A stretch of 64,000 bases of DNA. Source: Pardosa pseudoannulata. Taxonomy: Eukaryota > Arthropoda > Arachnida > Araneae > Lycosidae. Of the stretch, positions 46,504 to 59,031 are shown piece after piece. The first letter of the stretch is position 1; each line of letters begins with the position of its first letter. The notes beneath the pieces are model-generated. The model did not search any database. It had not been told where the DNA came from and saw only the letters and a program-made list of their open reading frames with translations. The stretch is from assembly GCA_032207245.1 (NCBI GenBank), contig CM063510.1, positions 46,612,692-46,676,691 on the forward strand. Reading direction: 5' to 3'. The position numbers and the translations under genes are program-made.

Positions 46504-46676
46504 CCAACTCGAGTCGTGAGTCTGTTATTACAATTAGTTTTAATTAAATGTCTATCTTGTCCTGCCCTATAAAAAGCTGTACATAGCTTTCTCCTATTTT
46601 GGCGTTTGGTAATAGTTGGTGTCCTAAAATTTTTTTAGTTTACTATGAATACTTGTTCACATACTTTGTTATGTTA
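46504..46676. other. spacer
   Basis: Short unassigned segment between the LTR-like region and the hAT MITE. Confidence 0.4.
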
Positions 46677-46684
46677 GCTGACTT

Positions 46685-47378
46685 CAGGGCCATAACTAGA
46701 GCGTGGCAAAGGTGGCATTTGCTAGGGGCGCATCAGTCATAGGGGCGCCGCATAGTGAGGAAAACGGGGTCCGAAAGAAAACGATTCGCCCCAAGAAAAA
46801 ATAAAGAAAATTTGAAAAATATTTTATTATTATAAAATCAAATTTTATTTTTAAAATCAAATGTGTTTAAAAATTAGTGTTTTATGAGTTTTCTTATTTT
46901 TTTTAAATGCTCCTAGAGACTAAACTTGTTATAGATTCTTACAAAATGTTTACCAAACACTCTTAATATGTCTTTATATAAATCCGGATAATCATTTTAA
47001 ATTTTGAAATTGAGTTTAAATTTTGCAGTTGAAATAAAGTTACTAAAACTATATTTAAATTTAAGAAATCATCAATTTTTTATGAAAATTCAACTTACAA
47101 ATAAAAAAATATTCCCCTCAAATAAACTATTCAGTTTATCAGCAAAATAATACCCCTAGAGTGTTCGAAAGTATTTTTAAGTATTAATAAAATAAATTTA
47201 GGAGGAAAAATTAAAAATCAATATACTAGCAACATTTTAAGAATAAACAAAATATTTTGAGTTCATTCTAAATATATGATATAGAAAAAAAACATTTATA
47301 TATTTTCTCTCTATATTGAGTAGTAGGGGCGCAGATCACTTTTTGCCACGGGCGCTAAAGAACCTAGTAACGGCCCTG
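46685..47378. mobile_element. hAT MITE (694 bp) with perfect 8-bp TSD
   Basis: Ends CAGGGCCATAACTAG and CTAGTAACGGCCCTG are inverted. GCTGACTT lies at 46677-46684 and again at 47379-47386 without mismatch. Subterminal blocks (GGTGGCATTTGCTAGGGGCGC on the left, in which GCTAGGGGCGC matters, and AGGGGCGCAGATCAC on the right) are partly repeated. The interior is AT-rich with no transposase remnant. Confidence 0.93.
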
Positions 47379-47386
47379 GCTGACTT

Positions 47387-48984
47387 GCAATACTTAAATT
47401 ATTTCGAAAGGAATTCTTATTTTAAAAAATATCAGAAATACTAACTGAAAATAAATCTGAATAGCTATTTCTGTATTAAGAAATAAACTATAAGTTAGAA
47501 CGCATAATTTTGATTCCATATTGTAGTACTAGCTTTTCATCTCTTGATACAGCATTATTAACAATTGAATAGAAATTGAAAAAAATTCGAAATACCAACA
47601 TTATTGTTGAACTTACAAATAAGAAAGCAAAAAAACAGCAGTTTATGGGTGCTTTTTGTCACTTTGCTATTTTGCTAGGATATTTATTTTAATAAACTTT
47701 AAATATGTTATGTAATCATTTCTTAGCCCTTTTTATCCCTAATCAATTAACGGAAACAATCATATAAACAAAATAGCAAGTTTATATTCCTTTGGCTAAA
47801 CTATTTGAATACGGTATTGATAGGGAATGGCCAATTATTTATGGAGGGCGGCTAAATACTCTCTTACACGCCGGTAACTAATATCTCAAAACCGACCCTG
47901 TGTGCATATATGTAATGTAAAAATGTAATACTTTAGTCTTAAACTAAAATTACTAACTGCTATATTAAAAAAGCACCAAATCCGTGATTTCGTCATCTTC
48001 TTAGAAGCCTCTTGGCGTTAAACTCTTTTGTCTTAGAAAAATCTCTTTCCTGTAGGCGAAATCATACTAACCATGTTATATTGTTTTCTGTAAATAGGTT
48101 CTTTTTTGAAATTTGCTTCAGGGAGTAAAAATCTCAATTTTTATTAATTATGTCAAACATATAGCATCTTTTTTTGCTCTTTACCTTTTGTTTAATAAAT
48201 AGACTTTACAAATAAGTCAAATTTGTTTTGCTTTTGTCTCTTTCATTGCCTGAACTTCATTATCCTTAATTTATGGACAGGAATGTAATTAGCTGAAAAA
48301 CAATCTTGTTTTGTTTTAACGAAACGAATTTTAACACAACAGTCAAAATTTTACCCTTCATTATGTCTTACAGACAGTATATAAGTTATATTATGTAACA
48401 CCATATATCTGGTTTTGTTTTTAAAAATTGTCAAGATGTTTTTCGCAGAATATATGATTTTCAAATGTTAAAAACAGTTAATAAATATAATTTAATCCAC
48501 TGACCGAACAAGAAACAGTTCGCTCTATTGTGCCAGCGTGCATTGAAATCCTCTGCACGTGTAATAGACGTTCGGCTTGTCGGCACCAATGAACATCCGG
48601 ATGAGGCACCGCAGCGACGAGCGCCATGTGGTGCTACGTTTGCTGAACATATAAGTTTTTCGTAGAAGCCCGAAAAGTTGCTTTTTCGACTTCGATATGA
48701 TACCATACAACAAAAGACGTGATTTTCGCTTCAGTGCTAGTAGAATTCTCATAAGTTTAGCTGTTTTTATAGTTATAACTCGACTACTCGTAGGTGAATA
48801 TTTTATTTATTGTATTCTTTAAATTTATATTCATAATAAATAACCCGTTTCAGAATGGAGAACTCAGATGTCTCAATAATTAAAGATTTATTAGAAAATC
48901 AATGTTCTCTGCACACCCTGCATGAAAACCTACCGCACGCCACTGATATATATGTCAGTGAAGAGTAAACTAAATCAGTAAACT
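47387..48984. other. spacer with one unexplained GC-richer patch
   Basis: AT-rich except 48500-48670. There the plus strand is open from 48503 to a TAG at about 48668 (LCQRALKSSARVIDVRLVGT, then NEHPDEAPQRRAPC) and the minus strand is also open. No family was recognised and no splice signals bracket it, so no gene is called. Confidence 0.35.
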
Positions 48985-49500
48985 AAGATGCAGATTTTGT
49001 ATAAAATCCGGAAGACAGCCCCTTAAGGAATATACTGTTAGAAAACTTTCCGTAATATGATAGTTCAAACATACTGACTTAAATTCAAACCCGAAAGCAC
49101 TCAATAAGGGCCAAGAAAATTCTCAGTGGTTTTCAAATATAACGTCAAGGGCAAAAATCCTGCGTCTCTTTTCTTTCCTTTATTAAATCCCTTATCTAAA
49201 CTTACCACTGGTGCTCCAGTTCAAGCCCTCGGGGAAAATGTCTAACCAATTACAACTTATAGTACTCTAACGGCCAATTTAGGAAATTCCGAACAAAAAG
49301 GAGATATACGCTATCGAAGACAGATTTCTTCTTAGATTTTTTACCTAGATTTTCATACAGACTCTTGCGCAGATTTTTACCCGTCCATATACAGAAGTAG
49401 GAGCACAACAGTCTGGTAATAAAGGTCTTTTGTGAGTAAAACAGTGCCTTGTTCTGGCCAGCCATAACTGCAAAACCATTCGTCGTATTCTCCGTCTTAC

Positions 49501-49503
<3 letters not shown>
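48985..49503 (+). repeat. microsatellite-linked repeat R2, copy 3, with leader
   Basis: The leader module (GCAGATTTTGTATAAAATCC, CCCCTTAAGGAATATACTGT) is followed at 49110 by the body (AGAAAATTCTCAGTGGTTTT, ACTTACCACTGGTGCTCCAG, GGCCAATTTAGGAAATTCCG, TAATAAAGGTCTTTTGTG). It ends TCCGTCTTACGACATA at the microsatellite. Confidence 0.85.

Positions 49504-49597
<94 letters not shown>
49504..49597. repeat. (TA)n(TG)n microsatellite
   Basis: TA to 49539, then TG to 49597, joining R2 copies 3 and 4. Confidence 0.98.
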
Positions 49598-49599
<2 letters not shown>

Positions 49600-49983
49600 G
49601 GAAAATTCTCAGGGATTTTCAAAACTTAAATCAAGGGTAAAAATTCCCGCATCATTTTCCATTCCCCTTTTTAACCCCTAACCTAAATTGACCACTGGGG
49701 CTACAGGTTACGCCCTCAGAGAAGGGGCCTGGAAAATTATAAACCTACATGGCACTAGCGGACAATTTAGGAAATTTCCAAATAAAAAGGAGATACACGC
49801 TAGCGGAGACAGATTTTTCTAGAGATATTTTCCCACAGATGTTGACCCTTCAGTTTGTCCTGTCCCTATGATGAAGTGGGAACCTGTCCGTCAAACGTTA
49901 TCTTAATAAAGGTCTTTAGATGAAAAGATATCCTTTTTATGGCCATGACTGCAACCCCCCATCGAGAAGTCAGTCTCATTACA

Positions 49984-49985
<2 letters not shown>
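49598..49985 (+). repeat. microsatellite-linked repeat R2, copy 4
   Basis: Body without leader, starting AAGGAAAATTCTCAGGGATT and ending AGTCTCATTACATCACA. Closest to copy 2. Confidence 0.92.

Positions 49986-50070
<85 letters not shown>
49986..50070. repeat. (CA)n(TA)n microsatellite
   Basis: CA to 50020, then TA to 50070. It joins copy 4 to copy 5. Confidence 0.98.
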
Positions 50071-50072
<2 letters not shown>

Positions 50073-50650
50073 TATGTGTAAGGAAAAAGTAAACAGGCAA
50101 ATTAAATCTGCAAAAAAATGTAGATATTTTATATAAAACCCCAATGACGGCTCCTTAAAGAATATACCGTCGAAACGCATCCTGTTATCCGATTATTAAA
50201 ATGTCCCAAAGTAAATTTATAGCCAAAAGCCCTCATTACGATCCACGAAAATTTTCAGGGGCTTTCAATAACAAGATGAAGGACGAAATCTCCGTTTGAT
50301 TCTACTTTTAATCCTTTTAATTCTTACTCTAAACGGACCTCTGGGGCTACAGTCCACGCCCTTAGGCAAGTGGTTCAATTAATTAAATCTTTATATAGCC
50401 CTACCGGTCAGTTTTGGAAATTCAGAACAAAAAGAGAATGCATGTTGTTGGAGACAGATTTTTCAATGATTTTTAGACTTTTGGGGGAAATACTTTCTTA
50501 TATCCTTAAGCTGTCGATATATCGCAGTTCGCTCCTCCTTAGGACAAAATGGGAATTCATCTAACCAATATTCTGAAAATAAATAAAATCACATCATACC
50601 ACCTGGCAATGACTGCAACCTCCCTCCGTCTGTCGTACACAAACGTTTCT
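50071..50650 (+). repeat. microsatellite-linked repeat R2, copy 5, with leader
   Basis: The leader (ATTTTATATAAAACCCCAAT, GGCTCCTTAAAGAATATACC) is followed at 50247 by the body (ACGAAAATTTTCAGGGGCTT, GGACCTCTGGGGCTACAGTC, CAGTTTTGGAAATTCAGAAC). It ends near CCGTCTGTCGTACA and is more diverged than copies 2 and 4. Confidence 0.82.
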
Positions 50651-50669
50651 GTTTATCAAATTATTTGAG

Positions 50670-51238
50670 GTACGGACAAACTGGGGGCAGCGAACTCGAA
50701 GGTTAAAACCCGAATGATCTCATTCTGTTCGGCAAGGAAACCTTCTGGCAGGAATCAACGTCTGTGTGGTCAACACCTACTAGATGAACACCTGCTGCTG
50801 TTTTAATTGTTATTGGCTAAGTCTTCGTGTAATGACATCACAGCGTAGAACTACAAATCACCATCTTCTTTTAAGAATGATACAGACTCGGTCTCTCGGT
50901 CGAACTAATGTTCATCACCATTTACAGCTATCCGTTTAACAGAAAATTTAATCTAGAACATAATACGAAATTATCTTAAGTATTGGATACATATTAGCAT
51001 ATATCTCAAGTATATAATCAAATAAGAAATTTTTGAAAATCTATACATGAAATCTATAAAATTGATAATTTTAAAAACAAAATCAAATCACAACTTAAAA
51101 CAGGAATGAAGAAATTGAATCTGAGTAGAAGCCTGTAAAGAGGTTTTTCTGTCAAACCTCTTGGAGATCGCTTCTTTTGCTTGCGTCTTTGCATTATCTC
51201 TATGGCGCCTTCCCTTCTTTCTGTGTTTATATTCTTTG
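50670..51238 (+). repeat. dispersed repeat R1, copy B
   Basis: Uninterrupted copy: AACTCGAAGGTTAAAACCCG, GACATCACAGCGTAGAAC, ACAGACTCGGTCTCTCGG, ACAGAAAATTTAATCTAGAA, and end TTATATTCTTTG. It serves as an empty-site reference for both the piggyBac-like MITE (near 50910) and the SINE (near 51050) found in copy C. Confidence 0.85.
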
Positions 51239-51814
51239 GTATAGAGCTATTCTCAAGTTAGAACTTAGTCCTCACCAATGTTAATATAAATTTATCTAGT
51301 TTTTTGAGAACACTTTTCAATCCAAGTTACTATCCTAGAAAAATAAATTGAAAGAATGCAATAACAGCCTTTGCATCAACTTCTCATACACGATCAGCTT
51401 ATGTCTTTTCCTTTACTTTTCTTGTCTTCCCTACTCTGTTTCAATTCATTGACGTAACAACGATCTTCTCGTTCTGTCTTCTTTTAGCAGGTCAGCGAAC
51501 TTCCGATGGTCAAAACTTGTCCTCGGCTTGCCTTACCGCGGAAATATAGGTCACCGCGGCATTATGTAGCATTTTTAGAAACTTCAATAAAAGCGAGACT
51601 GGATGTGTGAAGGCACTCACAGAGAGATCTGGCTTTCGCTTTCTGGCGCCTTTTCGGAGCAAACAGCTGTTCGGAAGCGGATGAGCCTCCGGGACGCGTG
51701 CTTTGGTGATTGATTCTGTGCTTTCCTCGAAAGAAAACAGCAGGAAGCTGGCCTGGTTTGGCTAGTTTTTGGGGGTGGACGTAAGCAGAATATTGCTTGC
51801 ATTGTGTTGTAACC
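51239..51814 (+). other. GC-richer block, possibly LTR-derived
   Basis: The right part (51480-51800) is GC-rich, and CTTCAATAAAAGCGAGACTG near 51582 resembles a polyadenylation/R region. No start, TSD or second copy could be defined. The 61-codon minus-strand frame at 51617-51802 is not supported. Confidence 0.25.
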
Positions 51815-54800
51815 TAAAAAACATAATGTGACGTGATACGAATTCCGATTCTTCAGTAATTACAAGTCGAAACTCAAAATTTAAAAATCTTAATACGGCT
51901 TGCGATAATTTAAAAATTGATGTAGAATCTTTCGAGAAAGAATAATAGTACAGAATGTTATTCGCATCGGAGAAGAACAGCCATTTTCTCTTTTAATACA
52001 AAAGTAGATAAAAAGAATAACCTCCGAAACATCAAGAACAATTGCAGATATTCTGCATTTACAATTAAAGCTATAGAGCTTAATAAAGAAAATTCCATAC
52101 ATAAAACTGATAAAACAATTTTAAACATCGCCAGCCGAAAAGAGTAAATACTATTTGTAGCGTGTGCGGAAAATACAAGTACAATAATTCTTTTAAATCA
52201 ATCCTAGCCATTTTGTTTCATCGGTAGGATTCAAGTTTGGAGAGCCAAGTGGCAATGGCTCACCAAACTTTTGGAAATGAAACGTGACGTAATACGACTT
52301 TCTATTTCTAATAATTATAAATCGAAAGTAAGAATTTTAAAGTTTAATATGTCTGGGCATGATTTGATAACTGATTCAGAATAGTCAAAGAAATAATAAT
52401 AATACACAAAATAATAAAAACGGCCTGTTTCTCATTTGGTTTAAAAGTAGATTAAAAAGAATAACTTTTGAAATATCAAGAATAATTTTAGACATTCCGC
52501 ATTTACAATCAAAATTATAGAGCTCAATAAAGAAAAATCCATACATAAAATTAATAAAACAATTTTAAAAATAGCTAGCCGAAAAGAGTAAATAATAATT
52601 GTAGCGTGTGTAGAAAATACGAGTACAATAGGTTATTTCAAATCAGTCAGAGCCATTTTGTGTAATCGGTAGGATTCAAGTTTGGAGAGCCAATTGGCAA
52701 CACCAAACTTTTGGAAATGAAACATGTCGTGACGTAATACGACTTTCTATTTTAATAATTATAAATCGAAAGTAAGAATTTCAAAGCTTAATATGTCTGG
52801 GCATGATTTAATAACTGATTCAGAATGGTCCAAGAAATAATAATAATACACAAAATAATAAAAACAGCTTGTTTCTCATTTGGTTTAAAAGTAGATTAAA
52901 AACAATAACTTTTGACATATCAAGAACAATTTCAGATATTCTGCATTTACAATTAAAATTATAGAGCTCAACAAAGAAAAACCCATGCATAAAACTAATA
53001 AAACAATTTTATTAATAGCCAGCTGAAAGAGTAAATACTAATTGGAGCGTGTATACAAAATGCGAGGACAATATTTCAAATCAAACTCGGGAGTCCTAGC
53101 CATTTTATTTCATCTGTAGAATGCAAATTTGGAGAGCAAAATGGCAATAGCTCACCAAATTTTTTGTAAAGGAGACATGTCGTGACGTAATACGACTTTC
53201 TATTTTAATAATTATAAATCGAAAGTAAGAATTTCAAAGTTTAATATGTCTGGACATGATTTAATAACTGATTCAGAATAGTCAAAGAAATAATAATAAT
53301 ACCAAAATAATAAAAACAGCCTGTTTCTCATTTGGTAGTAGTAAAAAGTTTAAAAACAATAGTAGTTTTAAAAAGAATAACTTTTGAAATATCAAGAATA
53401 ATTTTAGACATTCCGCATTTACAATTAAAATTATAGACCTCAATAAAGAAAAATCCATACATAAAACTAATAAAACAATTTTAAAAATCGCCAGCCGAAA
53501 AAAGTAAATATTAATTGTAGCGTGTGTAGAGAATGAAAATACATTATTTCAACAAATCAAACTCGGGAGTCCTAGCCATTTTATTTCATCTGTAGAATGC
53601 AAATTTGGAGAGCAAAATGGCAATAGCTCACCAAACTTTCATAAAGGAGACATGTCGTGACGTAAAACGACTTTCTATTTTAATAATTACGACTTTCAAT
53701 TTTTAATAATTATAAATCGAAAGTAAGAATTTCAAAGTTTAATATATATGTGCATGATATAATAACTGATTCAGAATAGTGCGAGAAATAATAATAATAC
53801 ACAAAATAATAAAAACAGCTTGTTTCTCATTCGGTTTAAAAGTTGATTAAAAACAATAACTTTTGACATATCAAGAACAATTTCAGATATTCTGCATTTA
53901 CAATTAAAATTATAGACCTCAATAAAGAAAAATCCATACATAAAACTAATAAAACAATTTTAAAAATCGCCAGCCGAAAAAAGTAAATATTAATTGTAGC
54001 GTGTGTAGAGAATACAAGTACAATAGGTTCTTTCAAATCAATCCTAGCCATTTTGTTCCATCTGTAGAATTCAATTTTAGAGAACCAGTTGGCAATGTCT
54101 CACCAAACTTTTGGAAATGAAACATTTCGCGACGTAATACGAGTTTAGAATTTTAGTAATTACACGTAGAAAATCAGAATTTCAAGTAAAATAGGCTCTT
54201 TACAATCAAAATAGGTAGTCGTAGATATTTTGTTTTATTGGTAGACTCCAAGTTTGGAGAGCCAAATGACAATTGCTCGCCAAACTTTTGACATATCAAG
54301 AACAATTTCAGATATTCTGCATTTTACAATTAAAATTCAACAAAGTAAAAACCCAGCGTTTAAAACTAATAAAACAATTTTATTAATAGCCAGCTGAAAG
54401 AGTAAATACTAATTGGAGCGTGTATACAAAATGCGAGGACAATATTTCAAATCAAACTCGGGAGTCCTAGCCATTTTATTTCATCTGTAGATTGCAAATT
54501 TGGAAACCAAAATGGCAATAGCTCACCAAACTTTTATAAATTAAACATTTTGTGACGTAATACGAGTTTAGAATTTTAGTAATTACACGTAGAAAATCAG
54601 AATTTCAAGTAAAATAGGCTCTTTACAATCAAAATAGGTAGTCGTAGATATTTTGATTCATTGGTAGAATCCAAGTTTGGAGAGCCAAGTGACAATTGCT
54701 CGCCAACCTTTTGGAAATCTGTTGTGATGTGATGCGAGTTCTGATTTTAGTAATTACACGTCGAAACTCAGAATTCCAGCGTTTAATACAACTTGGAAAG

Positions 54801-55720
54801 ATTTTGGCATTTTTTCAGAGAGAAGAATCGAAAGAAATAGGTTGCCCGATTCTTGCAAATAATAAAAACATTAACTTCAGAAAAAAATATAATCGAAAAA
54901 CTAATTAGAATTTTGAAATAAATATAACTGTTGTTTGGAAGCCTTAATTACCAAACCAAAGACACTAATCGGTTTTTCATGATAAAATATTTTAACAGAT
55001 ACGAGAAGAAACAGGATGTAAAATCTTTAGAGTCAAACGATCCAAATATAGTTTCTTCATCTGAATATCTAGATTCGGACGATATTCACCATTATAGATG
55101 CCATTTCAAATTTTCACTGCTACCATCTATCGACCGACAACGAAAATTCTTCTCGACGAGGAAACGATTTTATTTTTAGATGTGGGGTGCTGCTCCCTTT
55201 GACCTCATCAATCATTTAAGAAAATGATTCCTCTTGAAATGAATTCATTTTTAGAAGGAATGGGGGGAAAAAGGTGACAAATTAATGGCATTTTACAGAG
55301 AGAAAGTTAGAATGGAATATTATAGGCTATTGCCCTTTTGGTATTCCCAAATTTGCAAACAGATATTTTAATAACAAGAACAATTTCAATTTACAATTAA
55401 AATTATACAACTTCATAAAGAAAAATCTATGGATAAAACTAAAAAGAAATTTAAAAAATCGCCAACCGAAAGAGTAAATACTTATTTCAGCGTGTACAGA
55501 AAATGCAAGTACAATAATTTCTTCCAAATCAAATTCGGCAGTCCTAGCCATTTTGTTTCATCGGTAGAATCCATGTTTGGAGAGCCAAATGGCAATGTCT
55601 CGCCAAACGTTTGGAAAGGACTCATGTTGTGACGTAATACGAGTTCCAATTTTTAGTAATTACACGTCGAAACTCAAAATTTAAAATACAATGGATTCTT
55701 TAAAATCAAAATAAGATTTG
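51815..55720. repeat. satellite-like tandem array, ~420-480-bp unit
   Basis: The landmark CAGCcGAAAaGAGTAAATA recurs near 52131, 52574, 53021, 53491, 53969, 54389 and, after a diverged gap, 55460. Each unit has the order CCATTTTgTTTCATCgGTAG, GGAGAGCCAAaTGGCAATg, CACCAAACTTTTGGAAATGA, GTGACGTAATACGA, AAGAATTTCAAAGTTTAATA, ACATAAAACTAATAAAACAA. Units at 54480-55320 are partly replaced by unrelated sequence. Frames in the array change between units, so it is not coding. Confidence 0.93.
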
Positions 55721-56739
55721 ACATTAGAATTTATTATTAAGCGGTTTAAGAAAGTATGAAGTGAAAATTTGTAATAGGGTTATGAAGTGTAACAATTATC
55801 ATAATCGCTAGTTTTAATAATAGATTAGTTACTTTCATATTTTGTTCCCATTGCTGAAATTATAAGATAACAAAAAGAAAACCTGCGATACTATTTTTTG
55901 CATTATTATAAAGCATCGATAAACATCGATATTTAAAAAAATTCTTGATCCCCACTTCATGATTACGGTACTTTCTCAGTGCTAGAAAAAAGTAAAAAAA
56001 AAATACTTTCTTAAGAAGACAAGAGTAGAAATTATGAATATAAATAATTTATGTAGATCTGAACGAAAAGGGGATTTACTAAACAATCAGAGCAGTTTTA
56101 AGATCTAAAGATATTATGAGCACTTAAAATTTAATTGCTTACAAATATATAAATTTTAAAATATAAAGAATAATGAAACGTAAAATATATTTTCGTATTT
56201 CAAAATGAAGCAAACTGATAAGTTGTCGCTTTCTTACTCATACGCTGAAATGTTTTTCTACAATTTTTAGCTGAAATTCTTAATCAGATCCTGAAATTTA
56301 ATCTTACGTAGCACATTTGCTTTTACATCTGGGAGAGATAAGGCACGGAACCTATTACTCCGTTGTAGAATTGCTCGGAACGGGGGTTTTAATGTAAAAT
56401 TCACCTAGCTTACTTTTCTTAACTTGGTTAGAGGATTTCTCAGAGACGGATCTTACTTAGAGGAACACAAGGGTTAATAATGACCCCCATCACCGGTACT
56501 ATCATAATCCTCTTACGACCTTATCATAGGTCAGCCTATACGCTTTGAATAAGCAACGGATATGATTTAAATTGTTTTTTAAATCAGGGGGATGAGAAAC
56601 AACAACATCATAAGCATCGGATTCGGGAAAGATGAATGCAAGAAAAAATAACATAGGTTCTATGTGGATAAATTGGGGACGAAAAAGTGTGCTGTGGCTA
56701 TGAAAGTTCGAGAACCGATGGTCGAAGATAAGTCCTAGG
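55721..56739. other. spacer, nothing recognised
   Basis: About 1 kb, AT-rich. A 163-codon minus-strand frame starting here (56502-56993) owes its length to the polypyrimidine bias of the next region. Confidence 0.4.
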
Positions 56740-57330
56740 GAAATGAACAAGAGAAGAAAAAAAGAAAAGAAAAGAGGAGCAGCAGGAGAGTGAAAGATGA
56801 GAAGGAGTAAAAGAAAGTGTAGAACGATTATAACATTCCTGAATAACACTGAGGAAGAGTTGGAGAGAAAGGAGGAGGATAGTAGGAGGAATGAGGAAAA
56901 AGGGGTGTAGGATGACAACGATAGTCCTGGGTGGCACTGACGGGGAGAGAAAGAAATATGAAACAGAGAAGTTAGTTGAGAAAGAGGATCCAAAGAAGAA
57001 GGAGAAAAAGAGGAACAGGACTAAGGCGACAGGCCTGAGGGCAATATGGAGGAGAGAAGAAAGGAGTATCGAGGAGTAAATGGAGAAGGAGGATGAGAAT
57101 AAGAAAAAGAATGAGGAGGAGAAAGAAGGAAATGTGGGAGAAGAGAGAAAAGAAAAAGATGAGAGAGAGAAGAAGAAAACGGAGAAGAGGAGGAGGATGA
57201 CGACAACATCCCTGAGTGGCACTAAGGAAGAAAAAGAGAAATATAAGAAGGAGGTGTAGAAGAAGTAGAAGAAAGATGAGAAAAGAAGAAGAGGGGGAAA
57301 AGGAGAAAAAAATAGGAGTAGGACGACGAT
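56740..57330. repeat. polypurine tract with degenerate repeats
   Basis: The plus strand is overwhelmingly G/A for ~590 bp. Blocks CCTGAATAACACTGAGGAAG (56839), CCTGGGTGGCACTGACGGGG (56927) and CCTGAGTGGCACTAAGGAAG (57209) recur, the last 282 bp after the second. Long Lys/Glu frames on one strand and Ser/Phe/Leu frames on the other are compositional. Confidence 0.8.
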
Positions 57331-58181
57331 TACGACGATACTTTTGTGCTATTTGGATTGAGGATATTTGTTTTTATCACAGTGTAGAATAAAAAATATT
57401 TCTCATACTGGAAAGGTGAAGAGCTTTTAAATAGTATTTGTTAGCTTTCATTACAGATGTAATACTGTTTTTAGATAATAATTTATTAATACTAGGCTTT
57501 AAAATATTTTCACAGTTAATTTTGTTTTTTAGTTTGTAAAAACTCTTAATCTTTGAGGAAAAAAAAATCTCTTTTCAGACTAGCATTTTTCTCGCCCTTG
57601 AAAGATTTTCTTTTATATGGTAGAAATAGGGACCATTTTTTAGTAAAATCAGAAAACTATTACAAAATACAAGAAAATCTGTGATTTCGGCAGATAAGTG
57701 GATAAAATGGCAATTACATGGCAATTTTTGTCGTATATCACAATTTTTTGGCACACCAAATGATTTGAATTATCAAAGTACTCTTGAAATTATGCCATTC
57801 TAGTTTGGTGTTATAAAGTCTGAACAAATGCGATAACAATCTACTAAATGACAATGGCGTATGCTGACAACATTCTTGGGGGGGGATAGAGTTATAGAGT
57901 GGGAAGATATTTTACTTCGAAATATATATTTCTATTTATATTACATTCTGCAACGTTAAATGTATTAATAATTTTCACAACAGAAATCGATCAGTTCCAT
58001 CTATAATAGGAAGGTACATGACTCAAATCTTATGTCACTAGTATAAATAACACAATTATCGACCATTCTAGAAAAGTAATAACTATTAAAACTAATTATT
58101 AGAGATAACCATCACTTTTAAAACAAAAATCCTGCAACCATCCAGCTTTAATCAACTTTCTAGCTAAATAAAATATGGCTC

Positions 58182-58183
<2 letters not shown>
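57331..58183. other. spacer, nothing recognised
   Basis: AT-rich; G-run at 57879-57887. No structure was seen. Confidence 0.45.

Positions 58184-58265
<82 letters not shown>
58184..58265. repeat. (TA)n(TG)n microsatellite
   Basis: AT/TA alternation to 58224, then TG to 58265. Confidence 0.98.
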
Positions 58266-58266
<1 letters not shown>

Positions 58267-59031
58267 TATGGGAATATTGTACTATGGGAATAAAAGATCT
58301 AGGAATAAGTCCCCCAACAACAAAAAGTAATAAGGGAAACACCCTACAAAGACACTAAGTGTGGGAAACAAACAAGACCTCCAACAACAACACAGATGTG
58401 AACTAATTCTGTGCTATGAAGACGCAATTTTAATCCTCGTTTGACTATACAGAATTCGTAAAATCAAACGGGTAAATCCCCCGCGACACTATAGAGTCAC
58501 ATAACTTGCAGGAGTCTATCCCAAGCCGCACAGTGGGACGTTATCCTGTACCGCACAGGATAACGTCCCACGCTATCTGTTCGGCTAGACTAAAAACAAA
58601 AAGGGAAAGTGCAAAAAACCAATGAGGAGGTCCAAAAACGCCTTCGCAAATTTTAAATGGTCAGCCACAAAAACACACTCCAAAACCCCATAGTGTAAGA
58701 TTTTATAGTTCGATAAAGAGTTCATATTCTGTGTCCAGCCGTCAGTTAAAAATTGAGATATTCGCTCCCCTCAGCCAGCTAGTTAGTCTATTCTCATTCT
58801 CAGCTAGCTAATCAGTCTATTCTCGCCCCAGCCGTGAGTTAAACTAATCGTGTCAATCAGACTAATCATGTGTTTGGGATCCGTAGCTCTCATGTCAGAC
58901 TTCGTGCCGCCACAGTACTTCGTGTTAAGCATACAATTACCTCGCCTCATGTTATGCATCTAAATAGAGAATTAATTGAAAGAAAACTTATGTTCCGACT
59001 GCTTGATTGAAGACAGAGAATCCAGGACATG

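Noticed and set aside
48503..48668. Small exon on the plus strand
   Set aside because: Both strands are open, no splice sites bracket it and no family is recognised; insufficient for a gene call.
52131..55460. Repeated small membrane-protein frames on the minus strand (e.g. 53836-54051, 55327-55551)
   Set aside because: They arise from satellite-like tandem units, the frames differ between units, and composition is AT-driven.
56502..57222. 163- and 174-codon Ser/Phe/Leu-rich minus-strand frames and a Lys/Glu-rich plus-strand frame
   Set aside because: A polypurine tract removes stop codons on both strands by composition; no motif or second copy supports a protein.
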